DNA of 64,000 nucleotides from Synchiropus splendidus (taxonomy: Eukaryota > Chordata > Actinopteri > Syngnathiformes > Callionymidae). The position numbers were made by a program, and so were the translations under genes. A model generated the notes under the pieces. It was not told the origin of the DNA. It made no database searches and saw only the letters and a list, made by a program, of their open reading frames with translations. The stretch spans positions 14,955,001-15,019,000 of the forward strand of contig NC_071351.1 in assembly GCF_027744825.2 (NCBI RefSeq), in the 5' to 3' direction. Shown here in pieces: positions 25,182 to 37,400 of the stretch; position 1 is the first letter of the stretch; every line of letters starts with the position of its first letter.

Positions 25182-25282
25182 AGTGCCGCTAAATTGTATT
25201 AAAATAGTGCAGTGCTCGTCGCAAATTTACATGCGAATTAGGGAGAGTAGAAGTAATTACTCGGGGCCAGTGCCGCTAATTG
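25182..25282 (+). promoter_or_regulatory. Possible conserved noncoding element with a duplicated homeobox-like motif
   Basis: AGTGCCGCTAAATTG at 25182-25196 recurs as AGTGCCGCTAATTG at 25269-25282, differing by one A. Between them lie ACATGCGAATTA and GTAATTACT. TAATT cores are bound by homeodomain proteins. The sequence is unlike its surroundings and has the texture of a vertebrate developmental enhancer. Conservation cannot be tested here. Confidence 0.3.
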
Positions 25283-25309
25283 AATAAGGGTGCTGCCTTT
25301 TCTCTCCTC

Positions 25310-27600
25310 TCTGCTTTCATTGAACATACACAGTCATATGCAGATATCTTCAATGTCATTGTGGAACTGCTCTGTCCTCCTCAAGGGCCTTAATCATTGA
25401 AAGAAAAAGTATTGGTTGGTCTCCATGTGCAGCTTTGCACTTTATTTCTTGTTATTACCAATGCTGTTTAAATGCAAAGACACACAAATATGATCCCCCT
25501 ATTTGGATTCCACCCTCATATGAGTCTGATAAGATCTAGGAGACATTGAGGGCTGTCATTCTCTTTCTGTCCTGTGGGAGCAAATTTGGTAGAAAGGCAG
25601 ACATGACCAGGCCCTGCACAAACAACCTGGGGCTGTGTTTCAAACAGGCCTTGGAGAGAATACGTTGCCTTTGAGGCGTGGCGTTCATGTGAGTAACTGT
25701 CACACCGATGCAGGCAGACTTTTCCCTCGGGAGCGTTTGCGTGGCAAAGTGTCCGCTGGCTGATTCTCAGCTACGATCAACCCCGAAATGACAAACAACA
25801 GCGGCTAGTGACACCATTTAAATAAGGATTTTGACATCATTTTGGTTTCTCACGTTCTCTCACATGGGAACAGATATTTATTGTGCTCTTATCAGATCTC
25901 AAAAGTCAATTTTCACACACCCAGGCATACATCAGAAAACGTGAGGCAGTATGAAAGTATACAAACAGCACTGAAGTAGTTTGTAGTTATCCAAACATCA
26001 AAGAGTTTGAGTTGAAATTTTGGGAGAGTATCTACAGAAAAGGACATTGTTTACACTCCACAAGAAAACTATGGATGGAAAATAGCAAAAAAGTACTGCA
26101 TTTGAGGACCTAACCACATTTTAATATTCTTGCAAAATTTCCATCATAAATCAGGGAAACCATTTTTTTGTTGGTATTTAATGGCTTTAATCGATAATAA
26201 TTTCAAGAGTGATGTTGACTGACTGATACTTGAGGAACTCCATTTACGTACCTCCTTTTACTGCTCGGTCATGTTCATCTGTGTTTTTCAGTGCGTGGGA
26301 GTGTGCCTTTTAACTAGTGGTGATATTATGAGTGAAAATACCTGCTGACGCGCAACAGCCAGACACAGAGGTCAAACACTTTGGAGCTTGCTTTCATTGA
26401 TTCATAGCCCCAGGTAGAGTTGAGACGCTGTCCAGTGCCCAAAGTCTGTGTGCATGTGAGAGAGGGAAGGGAAGCAAGAGACAAAAGCACAGACAGTCCG
26501 AATGAAAACATACATGTGTCAACATCCTATGTCTGTCTACACCCTGTGTTTTCGCTCATAACAGTGCTCCAGGCGATGCTGAGTTTCCTTGCTGTAGGCT
26601 TTGGGCCACTTACAGGAGTGATGAAAGAGCAGGAGATGCTCCTCAAGCTGATCTCAAAATCCATTTATAAAGCAGGGAAACCTCCACAGTGGCAAAGAGG
26701 AGTGAACAGTGGATGCAAAATGATAACATAGGCAACTGAAAAAAAAACTTACACAAAGGAGAGAACCGCTACACCTAAGTTCTACCAGGAAACAAGAAAA
26801 TTGATAACCTTGTCCAGCACTACAATATATCAGTTGGTTTTAAAGACCTATCTATAATATTCAGCTTGTATCCCCCCTTATTTCCGAAGCACATATTGTT
26901 GACGTCATTAAAACGGAATACCTGATCAGACTGAAATCCAGACAGTTTCCAGGCTGTTTCAGTACTTTCTTGGTACTTGTGAGCCTTAATTTTGCCAGGA
27001 CAGGAAGGTCATGATATTGTGTTAGTATGACAATTGTTTCTGGACTTTGAGATCCAATCTGTGCATTTAAACCAGCAGGATGTTTGACCAGTCAGCCTGA
27101 TATTACTGATGAATATTTGGGAAGTGATGTTCCATATGTCGAAAACAACAGTGAGTTTGTCTCAGTTTTTTTTTTTTTTCACATTCACCAGAAAACGGAA
27201 AGATGTGTCATGAAAGAGCTTTACAGTAAACAGAGTCCTCAGAAGTCCCCTATCTTAGTAATCCTCTCAGGTCTCTGTTAAATAAACAGACAAGAGAAGA
27301 GCTCTGATGGCGAGAAGAAGGTGTTTAAGTATACTCGGCACTTGTGCGTCACTTACAAGGTTTAAAGAGATTCTGTGTGACACATGTTTTTGTTTGTGGT
27401 TGTCAGTCATCACAAACCTTTTGTCTAGTGGAGAGTTTTGCAGTCAGCATTAATGGTGTGAGATAACAAATGGACACACAGTACACACTAAAAGCTAATC
27501 AAAGTCACAGCAAAATATATGTGATAATATATGAAAGGTAAAAGTCTCTCCACTTCCTGCTGACTTCCAGTCAGATTGATGCATACAAACACGCCAGCCG
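25310..27600. other. Noncoding, anonymous
   Basis: No gene or recognised repeat; a T14 run at 27166-27179 is not followed by a convincing exon. Confidence 0.4.
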
Positions 27601-27605
27601 ACAGT

Positions 27606-27616
27606 CACACACACAC
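27606..27616 (+). repeat. Short (CA)n tract
   Basis: CACACACACAC. Confidence 0.6.
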
Positions 27617-28473
27617 GGGCGAATGCACACAACTTTCCCAGCATAGCTATGCCTCTTGGCACAAGTTTCTTGACATTGACCTGTGAAAGCTGCTCCACAA
27701 AAAGGTAGATCAGGGGTCACGTAGAAGTCAAGAGTAATGACATGCATCATTGAATTAAATAATTCAAATGCAACCAGGGAAGCAGAAAGGGAAGGCCAGG
27801 ATCTGTCACTCTGGTGAGTTATCTTTAGAGTGTTTAAACATCGGTTAAACCATGAGACTGCATGAACGGCTTCCAACACAGCAATATTTCTGTCCACACT
27901 TTGAGCAAACAAACTTTTAGCAGTCAAATGAAAACCTCACAAGGAGCATGGGTTGTTGTTCCTGGTGCGGATCCCCACTATAGTCACAGCCTCTGGACCA
28001 AACCATGGCAAGTGTCCACTCAAAAAGAAAATCCATTCAACAGTGCCACAACAGTGAAGTCAGACGGTGTGAATTATGATTGGTTCTGAGTGGATATGAA
28101 ATATTCATCTGTCCCCTGCAGGGGCGAGATGTCGTTAAAAAGGCATTGATTTGACAAGCCAAACAAACGCTGATGAGGCCTGATAATCGATGACAGCATT
28201 GATGACAGTGTACGGTGGCCCTGGGCACAGAGCACTTGGACGGGCTTCTTGGTGAATAATGAATGAGGAGATTCCTCATTTAACAGTTAGCTTGTCTTGC
28301 TTTACACTCAGTTGGCATTTCAGCGGTTCAGCAGAAGTGGACCTCATTCTTCCCCCCCATCATACAGCAGCTATTTTATCTTGCATCTGATCATTATTCC
28401 TTAAAGTCTGTCTAAATATAAACCCAATGTGGAACGTCATTTTATGCTTTCCCAAAGCAAAGTGATGGCCTCC

Positions 28474-28492
28474 TGCCACAAGGTGGCGGTGT
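28474..28492 (+). promoter_or_regulatory. CTCF-like site, forward
   Basis: TGCCACAAGGTGGCGGTGT contains CCACAAGGTGGCGG, which fits the vertebrate CTCF core CCACNAGRKGGCRS at every position. CTCF bound here would anchor chromatin loops. By the convergent rule it would pair with a reverse-oriented site to the right, such as the one at 62589-62609. Binding is inferred from motif only. Confidence 0.45.
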
Positions 28493-29150
28493 TTCCGCCA
28501 AACTTCAAATGAGAAAAAAAATGCATCCAAATCATTTTTTTTATTTAATGAAATACAAAACATTACTAACACAATTTAGTGGTATTTTAATATCCAGCTG
28601 CCCAGAAATTATCTTCTGGTTTGGCCCACAATTGATATAAAGAACAAGGAACTATGTAGACTCTCTGATAGTTCCCAAGGGTGAACACGCACAAGCACAC
28701 ACATTAACATTCACGGTCATAAATGGGTACAAAAACAAAGGTGACAGCGGTTGACAGAGATATTTTGCCGCTTTGCTGGTTCCCCTCACACCACTTCTGA
28801 ATGCCAACTGTTATTCTCTATACTTGGAGGTGATGAGAGATGACAAAAACACCACAACAAAAGGGGTTCTGCCATCATCACTGAATCTTCAGACGCTGTC
28901 TACTACTCTTCGCCCTCCTCGTCCTCGCTCCCTTTGTGCGTTTCCCTTCAATCCCACAATGGAATATCACTTATCTCTGCCCTTGAGACGTCCTTCACAA
29001 GAAAGGACACAGTAAAATACTCCTCAGAAAACATCAGTACGAAGTCTTGTGTAATGACAAACCGATTCATGTTCATCAACAAGTTTCCCGTTGAGTACAA
29101 GTGCTGATGTGCGGAGACAGCCATCTTTCACACCTTTTTCTTTGCAGCAA

Positions 29151-29244
29151 ATTTGCATAATTGCAGACCATTCTGCTGTGGTACGTAACCATCTCCATGG
29201 ATTTCTGTTATTTTGATGATGATGATGAGGAAGATTATGCAAAT
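29151..29244. promoter_or_regulatory. Inverted pair of perfect octamer motifs
   Basis: ATTTGCAT at 29151-29158 and ATGCAAAT at 29237-29244 are the exact POU-domain octamer in opposite orientations, 86 bp apart start to start. A GATGATGATGATGA run lies between them. It could be a POU-factor element. No gene context is available. Confidence 0.25.
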
Positions 29245-30394
29245 GAAAGTGCATTGATCAGAAAAATCAAAATAAATAAGATTCTTTACGACAGCTCAGA
29301 TTTTTCCTCAAAAAATAGTTATAACTCTATGACAATCTCTCCTGGAGTCATTTTATTATATAGATATTTAGAATAGGAAATGCAAACCTCTGTGATCAGG
29401 AAGAATATATCACACAGGATGCCAGCCAATTGTCCCTTTAATGATAGAAAGATAAGTTTTTTTTTCAGTTGTGAGCTTCTTTTTACCTCTGAAAACCCAG
29501 AAGAAAGAGGAAACGGCTTCACTTATTTCTCAGCAGAAGCCACATTGAAATTCGGATTGGTAATTGCCTTTTAAACTTATACGACTTATGTGGTTCAGAG
29601 GGAATTGTTGCTTTACTGAATGGAAAATGTTATTGTCCATTTTAACGTAACAGCTTCAGGGGCTGAATATTATTTTGGGGCCAAGCCAAACCACAGCACA
29701 GCATCTGGGGCTCTCATTGCAGTCTCCAAATACGGGTCAATACTGGAACACAGGTCAGCGGCACGATCACTGAGTCACAGAGAGACACCGAGATACTGTT
29801 TTGTCATGGTCCATCATACAGCGAGAAGTTAACAACCGCTGGCCGGGCCCCAATTTCCTCATCTCGACTCCCAGGATGCAACAACTTCCTGGACTCCAGC
29901 CAAGTGCACCCTCCTCTGTGATCTCCTGAACAACTCTGCATTCCAAGAAAAGAAACAAGCGAGCCACGGCCATCCGGAATACCAATGTTTGTTCCTCTCA
30001 ATTACAGTTTAAATGGAAATCAATGTAGCTGGGGGAATGAGCTGAGCCCAGAACATAGATGTGATAATCACATTAAGAGAGCTTAAATCAACACCAGACC
30101 CTCTTGAGAAGTGAGACAACACAGACAGACAAGAGGATTCAATTCTCCATCTCTCACCAGTGATCTATACAGCGGTCTGGTCAAAGCCCCAGACTAATGA
30201 CGGGAGAGCACCTCACACTGTGGTATAACCAGGGTTTCACCGTCAATGTCGAAGCGTGGCACAGGCTGAAACATTGGAATGTCATCGGTTCCCTTCTTCT
30301 CTCTTAATTACTCTCGCCACTATCCCAACCTCACATCGCCCATGCGGTGTAATAGAACACAATACCCCGATGCTGGAAGGTAAAAAGAGGTGCG

Positions 30395-30413
30395 CACACA
30401 CACACACACACAC
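30395..30413 (+). repeat. (CA)n microsatellite
   Basis: Nine CA units without interruption. Confidence 0.9.
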
Positions 30414-31062
30414 TGTTGGCTCCCTCTCCTGTGCACATCCTCTTTGCTTGGAGGGCGAAGATATGCAAAGCATCACTATCATCAAAACAAAAACTGCAGG
30501 GGAATATAGGGCAATTGAGTGAATTAAAATGCATCCCCGGAGACATGTCTTTCTTTCTCTTCTCCTTGCTCTTTTCCCCCTTATCTCCCCTCTGTTCACA
30601 CTGAAAAAATAACCTTTTCTGTGCAATTATTGCAAATTATACCTCTTTATTCTGGCCGGATGCTGATACAAGTCAATGTAACATTGACTTGGGGATGTAA
30701 CAAGTACACGCCAGCTTTTCAGATTTAAGAAGCGTTCAAGGCCAAGAAGGAAAGAATACTGAAGAGAGACATGTAAACCAGATTTTAAGGTGTGAGCAAA
30801 TGTGCTCATCAATAATGTCACATTAACATACTAATAATTTTACCATGAGGTCAGAAGACATTGATCGAGGAAATATGGGGGAGCGTGGGAGAAAAGAAAA
30901 AGAGAAATATGAGGCGTTAGTCAAGGAAAGTTAATGTATGACCTGCGATCAGACAGACCGGGTCAATAAACCAATGTTGAGGTCACACAAGCATGTGGTT
31001 AGAGTAGCTAAAGGAGGATTATCTATCCAAACACAGAAGAACACGGGGAATAGACGACTTAC

Positions 31063-31116
31063 TCGTTGCCAACATTTTGTTCCTTTTTCTGGCCTTTTTG
31101 GCAGCTAGAACATGCA
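31063..31116 (-). other. Candidate cassette exon, 54 nt (18 codons)
   Basis: On the minus strand a TACTCTTTTGTTACCACCAG acceptor precedes 54 nt that end at an optimal GTAAGT donor (31062-31057). The length is a multiple of three. Two frames are open: one reads ACSSCQKGQKKEQNVGN, the other HVLAAKKARKRNKMLAT, which is basic and NLS-like. No gene is recognised. The splice signals are better than those of most islands here. Confidence 0.2.
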
Positions 31117-33124
31117 CTGGTGGTAACAAAAGAGTATCCACTCAAGATAAGAAATAGTTTTGCAGGTTTTGGCGCATGAACGTGAAGGGAACTTCCTGAA
31201 TTGATGGAGAAGAACAACTGATGAGGTGACTTTGGATGTGGTTGTTAAAGTTAAATCAATAACAAAGATAAAATACATAAGGGACCGGTTCATTTCTTCA
31301 TGTCCACTGAACTGCTGGCTGCTAAGCTCCTGCGCTGGTTGATAGTGAATCCTTTAAAGTCAATATCTACATTAAATGTTTTTGTTTGAGATATTACCAT
31401 TTTGATTCCTCTCCACTTGGGGACCGAAGCGCCGCTTAACCCGCGCTGCTTAATCTTGTAGAAAAGGCCCTGCTTATCGAGTTTTCCGCTTGTAAGTCTG
31501 TTTTTATCTTCTCCCCTCTTTGTAGACAGACACACACACACACCACATGCGCACTCCTCAGATGCACACTGCCTTGTTAAAGAATCTGTGTATAATTACC
31601 TCGCTACAACACTGGTACAAAACGCCAGACAGTGTTTGCATCGGCATGTGTGAGTTTAGAGTTTTGTAATTAGCAGAATACATTTAAATACATTTGGCTG
31701 CAACACTCATGGGAGAGCTCTTGTTTGCTGTGTCCGCCTCAATCTAGCGCTCCCTTTATTCTTTCGGCAATACTTTCTCACCGCCTATCCTTTTGAAATG
31801 TACTCATCAAACCTGTCCCTCATAGACTGCGGTTTTGTCATCCCCTTGTATTCCCTTCCTCACTCGATCTGGTCGATCAACCCTGTGACCTTACTGTGTA
31901 GTTTGCATAATGGTGGATTACAATGGATGCCAGCATGTCTTTGTCGGCCATAGAGCAACCATTACCTTCAAGTGTCAGGAAACTTCATTTCGTCACATAG
32001 AAGTTGCCTCATGATTGACCTGTTTGTCAAAAATGACACTGGAGCGTTTGTCTCCTGAACACTCGCGGCAAACCTCCCTCTCGCGCCTCCCTCATCATCA
32101 ACCAAGTCTTAATTATTCAGCAGGCAGTCCTGCGTCTTTCATCTCCCAGTTAATTGCCACAGTCGACTTCTCACTGGGACCACGGTGCCCTGTGAAAACC
32201 CCGTCCTCACACTTGAATTGTACCACCAGAGGATGCATGTGGGCCAAGTTTGTTGTCGTGTTTGGATGAAGAGTTTCATTTAAAAATAAGGGCTGACATC
32301 ATGCATTCTTACCAGAAGAACAAGAGATTATCAGACGGTGGCGAGTGAAGAGTTACATCTCAGTGGAAAGAGCACGGCTGGTATTGTAGTTAGCAGAAAA
32401 ATTGCCGTTTAAAAGAGCTCTGCAATCAAGAGACAGACATAGTGGTGCGGAAGCCCAGAAAGTGATGGGGTGAAAAGTGATGGATAAAGAAGAGCTATAG
32501 GGAGCCTTGACGACTCAGGCAGAGATGAATGGACTTTGTGTTGGGTTCAAGATATACTGTCTGAAAGGAGACAGATCTATGAAACATGACTGACCAAGGA
32601 GGACCTCCTGGCAAGGAAAATTCAGGGAAGAAAACATGGAAAGAGGAGGGCTGGACGGCAGTAACTCACATGTGTGACTGGGTCAGAAAGAACAGACAGA
32701 CCTGCAGACAGTGATGAGCAAGAAAAAGGGGAGTTTAGTGCAAAGAAAGATACACAGAAAAGGAAGCTATCATGTTATTCCAGACAGACACTTTGGCCCT
32801 GAGACAGTACATTCTGAAGGCAACATCGAACACTTCCCCTGATGCACACAAGCACACACAGTTACTACTACATACATCAGTGGGCTGGAAGCAGCTCATG
32901 ATAAATTCTGAACACAAAACATTTTGTCCAAAAGATTTAACATCTAATTCAGATGTGACAGCTCCCTCCATCTCTGAAGCTGACTGCTTACATTGATCTG
33001 CACAACATGCACAGGTGGCCTTGGGTGTACACACACTCTCACACAGATTTTCACGTCAGCAAAGGCAGAAAGTTTCGCTTTTGGAGGATCAATTATTTAA
33101 ACTTCGATTGACAATCATTTCCTG
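31117..33124. other. Noncoding; TAATTA-containing islands
   Basis: No gene recognised. The stretches at 31665-31700 (GTAATTAGCAGAA) and 32105-32160 (TTAATTATTCAGCAGG, CAGTTAATTGCC) have homeodomain cores and low repetitiveness. They could be conserved noncoding elements. Confidence 0.35.
31530..31543 (+). repeat. (CA)n microsatellite
   Basis: Seven uninterrupted CA units. Confidence 0.75.
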
Positions 33125-33144
33125 TTTTTTTTTTTTGGAAGCAG

Positions 33145-33267
33145 CAAGATTTAGATTTTATTCTCAAACACAACCCTAACTGGAGAATTCCAAGATGGTC
33201 TTCTATGCGCTGACCAAGCGGAAAGGTGAAAGAAATATATCAACATTTGTGATCCTGGCAATATTTG
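33145..33267 (+). other. Candidate 123-nt exon with an initiator ATG and a membrane-like start
   Basis: A T12 tract (33125-33136) followed by GGAAGCAG gives an acceptor ending at 33144. A perfect GTAAGT donor follows at 33268. Inside, an ATG at 33195 has strong Kozak context (A at -3, G at +4), with an in-frame TAA 15 nt upstream. It opens 24 codons plus one nt: MVFYALTKRKGER, then NISTFVILAIF. A short basic head followed by hydrophobic residues is what a type II signal anchor looks like. This would suit an exon carrying the start codon of a membrane protein. I do not recognise the protein, and a downstream exon was not found. Confidence 0.25.
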
Positions 33268-33269
33268 GT

Positions 33270-34059
33270 AAGTGGATAGACGGAGCAGTCATTAGGACAA
33301 ACAAAGAAAGGGACTTCAGATCAAAACAACATAGGCTTGAGACAATCATACAGCACAAATCACTGTAGTCTTAAACTACTGGGTTGCATCATTTTGGATT
33401 ATGGCTTAGCAGGAGTCCTAGTGGTCTACTCAGCTCCTACATAAGGAACAATAAGAGGGTGGACTCTGCACCATGGATACAAAAATGGCAATGACTCATA
33501 CCTGTATCTGTTCTGATGCTTTTAATCTTTCATTGTTACACCTGTGCCAATTTCAAGTTAATACACAGAAATCTCCTAAACAAAAAACCAGGTCTAAACC
33601 ATAGTCAGGTCTTGGGGGACCATATTGGTACATACAATTGACAGCACCACACACTCAGATCAACACGGGGTAATGCCAGCCCAATTTGTTTCCCTAATAG
33701 CTTGTGCAAGCTCACTAACACAAGTGCTATGATTATTATACAAGTTTGCCCTTGTGCGGGACTCAAGTGTATCTGCTGGGGGTGCAGAAGGAGCCGGTTC
33801 ATATTCGGAGAGGTCACATTGTACTGTAAACACGCTTTGTCTGCTTATTCATTTATTTACTACACTCTCACATCACACCACTCTGCCAGTCAGCAAGATG
33901 TGGGGGGCTGTTATTCATAATGTTGGGCAACAGAAACCAGGTGATGGACAACATATAATAACCTAATTATTCAAAGTGAAATACATTTTAAAGTAAATTA
34001 CTGCACATACTTTGATTCCTTTTTTTCATTTGTGAAATGTGAGTCCTCAGTGTAGCGGG
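33270..34059. other. Noncoding, anonymous
   Basis: Nothing recognisable; short chance frames on both strands. Confidence 0.4.
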
Positions 34060-34440
34060 CTTGTCCCAGTATTGACCTCACACTGTTTAATATTCATTAA
34101 GTCTATTTCAGCAGCTTCATTCGCTGTAGTGCAGCGGCGCTCCTGCACACCTGCTAAATCGATTCTCATTGATCACCATTGGCTTTCCCTAGCAAACATC
34201 GATCCCATTCAAACTCATGCTCAAGGTCCCCCCACGAAACGTAATCGCTCCACAATGCACTTCCAAATAAAGCTCTCAGCCTATTACCACACCCCACCTC
34301 AGAGCCGTTTTATCTAAGAGAACCCTGTTTTATCTAGCTACAATTGCTCAATTACTGTTCTTCCTGAGAGCAATAAAAGCTGATGTCTGGCATCCAGTCT
34401 TGGCGTTTTTATGAGACGTGTCAATTTATGATATTAAAGC
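34060..34440 (+). promoter_or_regulatory. Possible enhancer-like block with paired GATA sites
   Basis: GTTTTATCTA occurs at 34307-34316 and again at 34327-34336, exactly 20 bp apart, giving two GATA-factor sites (AGATAA on the minus strand) on one helix face. Next to them lie CAATTGCTCAATTACTG and, upstream, TTAATATTCATTAA and two ATCGAT words. The block is non-repetitive. Function and conservation are inferred. Confidence 0.25.
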
Positions 34441-37400
34441 TGAAGTCATAACTTAAGAGGTTTGGGAGGGTCTAGGAGAGATATTCTGTTTCTGCTAACA
34501 TTAGAATTGCAAGTTATTAGAATCACATGTCTGTCCATCCATGAACCTAGGCAAAAGGCCTTGGCTTCTGCAGACAACTCCTCACGTAGGAACACTGAGG
34601 CATCTCTAGAGACAGGATCTCTGCATTTTGTCCTGCATTCCTCCTAACACAAGGAAATGCCAGAGTAATATCACCTGGGAGGCATCCAAAGGAATCTTGC
34701 CCAGATGCCACCTCAATGGACAGGCAGAAGTAGTTCTACTGTAAACTTCTCGCATGATCTCACAAAGACTATACAGATTGGATTGACTTTCCCTAAAATC
34801 ATTGGGTGGCACAACTATACCTTGGGATGCTGGTAGTATTAAGGGGCAACTTGCACCCGTCACTCAACTCTAACACCAGTGTATTCTGTGCTAGATAGAT
34901 CCTGAAACCACTGTCAAACGAAGAAAATGTGATTGATGAGTGGGAAAAGAACAGTCGGAAATGGAGGAAACCTTGTGTCTAATTTTGAGTGGATACAGAT
35001 TTGAATGACTCTTCAATGCCATTGTCCACAACGACAGAATTTGGCAAGGGTTATGTTCTCTAAAGGCACATAGATTACAGGGTATTCCATTTCGACACGA
35101 CCTTTTGTTTGCAACAACAGACTGGCACAGAATAAGTGACTGATGATACCAAGGAACTCGACCCTAACCTGGAAAAGGCACGGCTTTCTGGAAGAACTAT
35201 GGTCTCAGACAGATGGATCTCCATCCCATCTGCAAAAATTTCAGTGATAAATATAGGTTTGATGGGCCACATCAAAAGAGGAAAAAAACGTTACCTCACA
35301 AATCTTATGAATGAGGAGTTTTAATAAAGTAGCCGTAATGACAACATTGCTGTAGTGACCCAAGATTTGGAATGGATTAAGGAAAAAGCTGTCTGTTTTG
35401 TATTCAAGATCATCGCAGGACTTCTTTCTAAACACTCTTAATTCTCAAGCACTGAGCATGGAGGCACCTACTGAGGGAAATTTACCTGATGACTGCGCGT
35501 TATATGAGGTGCTCCCTGCAACAGCCATTAGATGAGAAGTTTATCACGTTTATTTATTTCAGTTCTTCTTTAAAGGGAGCCCATGGCTAATCATCTGCAT
35601 AGCGAATCAAACTGTTGTTTAAATTATCACATCACTAGCGTCGAGCGCTCAGTGGCAAATACATATATAGATGTGTATCTAAACACTTGAAAATGCATTC
35701 AGGAGTTGCCAGAAGATCTCTCCAGACTGAGGCTAAACCAAACATACTCCTGTGTCAGAGCAGATGGATACAAATTGGATCTACCTGAAGGCAAACGGAT
35801 GCAAAAAATACACACTGAAATAAACACGCAGTCAAATTCACAGGCTGATAGTTGCATTATTTATCTTTCCAAATGAGGAACACCAGTTGTGTGCTCACTG
35901 CTCACACACAATAAACAGATGAAATCTTCAGCAGCATCCCCAGTGCTGGAAATATGAAAAATTTAATCACGGCATGAATAAAAATTCATAAGGAAATGTA
36001 CAAAATCAATATTTTATGCTACTTACTGTACCTAGTCTTTATTACAAACCTATTCAGGAACAGTTATTAAAAATTAAAGCCAGTCGAGGAGACAAGGAGG
36101 GAGGTGAATCGACAAGAAGAAAAGGAACTGCAAGTTCAAAGGCAGAAGTCTTTTGTAAATGTTTAACAACACATTTTGTTTTACCACTTAATCTGTTATG
36201 AATTGAGCACAGAGATGCTTCTTTGATAGATGGAGTGTTCAGGTCAAGGTTCTGTAAATAGTGAAGTGAGAAAGCCTCGACAGGAGTTTTCAAGGTAAAG
36301 GTCCGTGACGGTGGCTTGAAGGAAGCACTTGCAGCACGTTTGCATGTGTGTGCAGCACGTAATTGAAAACGGTGTGTATTCAGGCAGCAGTAGTGTATGA
36401 TTTGCAGAAAGCCTTATTTCCTGCATAAGCACTTTAAAAGGAGCATTTCTGGCATGCAAGCACCAATATTGCTTCTGTGTTACATGTTCAATGCACTTTT
36501 ACTGGCCAACTTTCTGTAATAATTTATGTCTATGTGATTTTCACAGACCCACCCGTTTTGCATCATGTCACATGCCATATCTGACTGCAAAACTGACACT
36601 CCTGTCAGACAGTCATGAGCACCACTACAGAGATTGTGTGATTGTCAGGGATTGTCAGCAAAATGACTCAAAAACAGATTTTAAAAAATGGAATTTAGAT
36701 AATTAAGTCATATTTTTCATATCTCCTGTCATCCTTCTTCATCCAAAGCCACAAATTAACAACATTAATAACATAAAAATGAAACATATTTTATTTGATA
36801 TCAATATTCAGACCAGTTTCAGTCACTATCATCACCCACAACAACAGTACATAAATTATCACCCTTTCTTCACTACAAACCTATTGCTCTCCCTTTACTT
36901 TGAGAACAAATTCAAAGAAATCAGATTGAAAACATCTAATCTAATACGACATTATGAACACTTCAGCGTGGCAGTTTCAAACCAGATATAGAAGAGACGG
37001 TATCAACTATCAACTACAAATGTATAAATCAGAAGTGAGAATATTGACCACTGGGGATTTTTTTTTTTTTATTGTGACTGCACTTAAAGAGTTCATGGTC
37101 ATACTGCCGCCTCAATAGCATGGATTTATAAGATGTGCTAGTAATACAAGCATAGCTAAATAGACATGAGTGCTCCAGCTGTATTACATCGTGCAATTAC
37201 ATGTGTTCACTGCAGGTAATACAGTCAACAAGACAAAGATCTTAGAAAGGACAGAATAAAAGAGTCGCTGAGACCCTAATGGAAAAATGATGTTGTGTTC
37301 CAGAGGGATCAACTCGACACTCAAAGTCTGGTGCTAGCTAAACACAGACTGCCATCTTAGAGTGTAAATAAAGGGATTATGAATTCTATGTTTTGTTTTG

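Larger units (their letters stand above)
27617..31056. other. Noncoding; CTCF-like and octamer motifs, microsatellite
   Basis: Apart from the CTCF-like site and the octamer pair, no gene is seen. The 29.1-29.4 kb part includes an acidic open frame (DDDDEEDY) that I regard as chance, produced by a GAT repeat. Confidence 0.4.
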
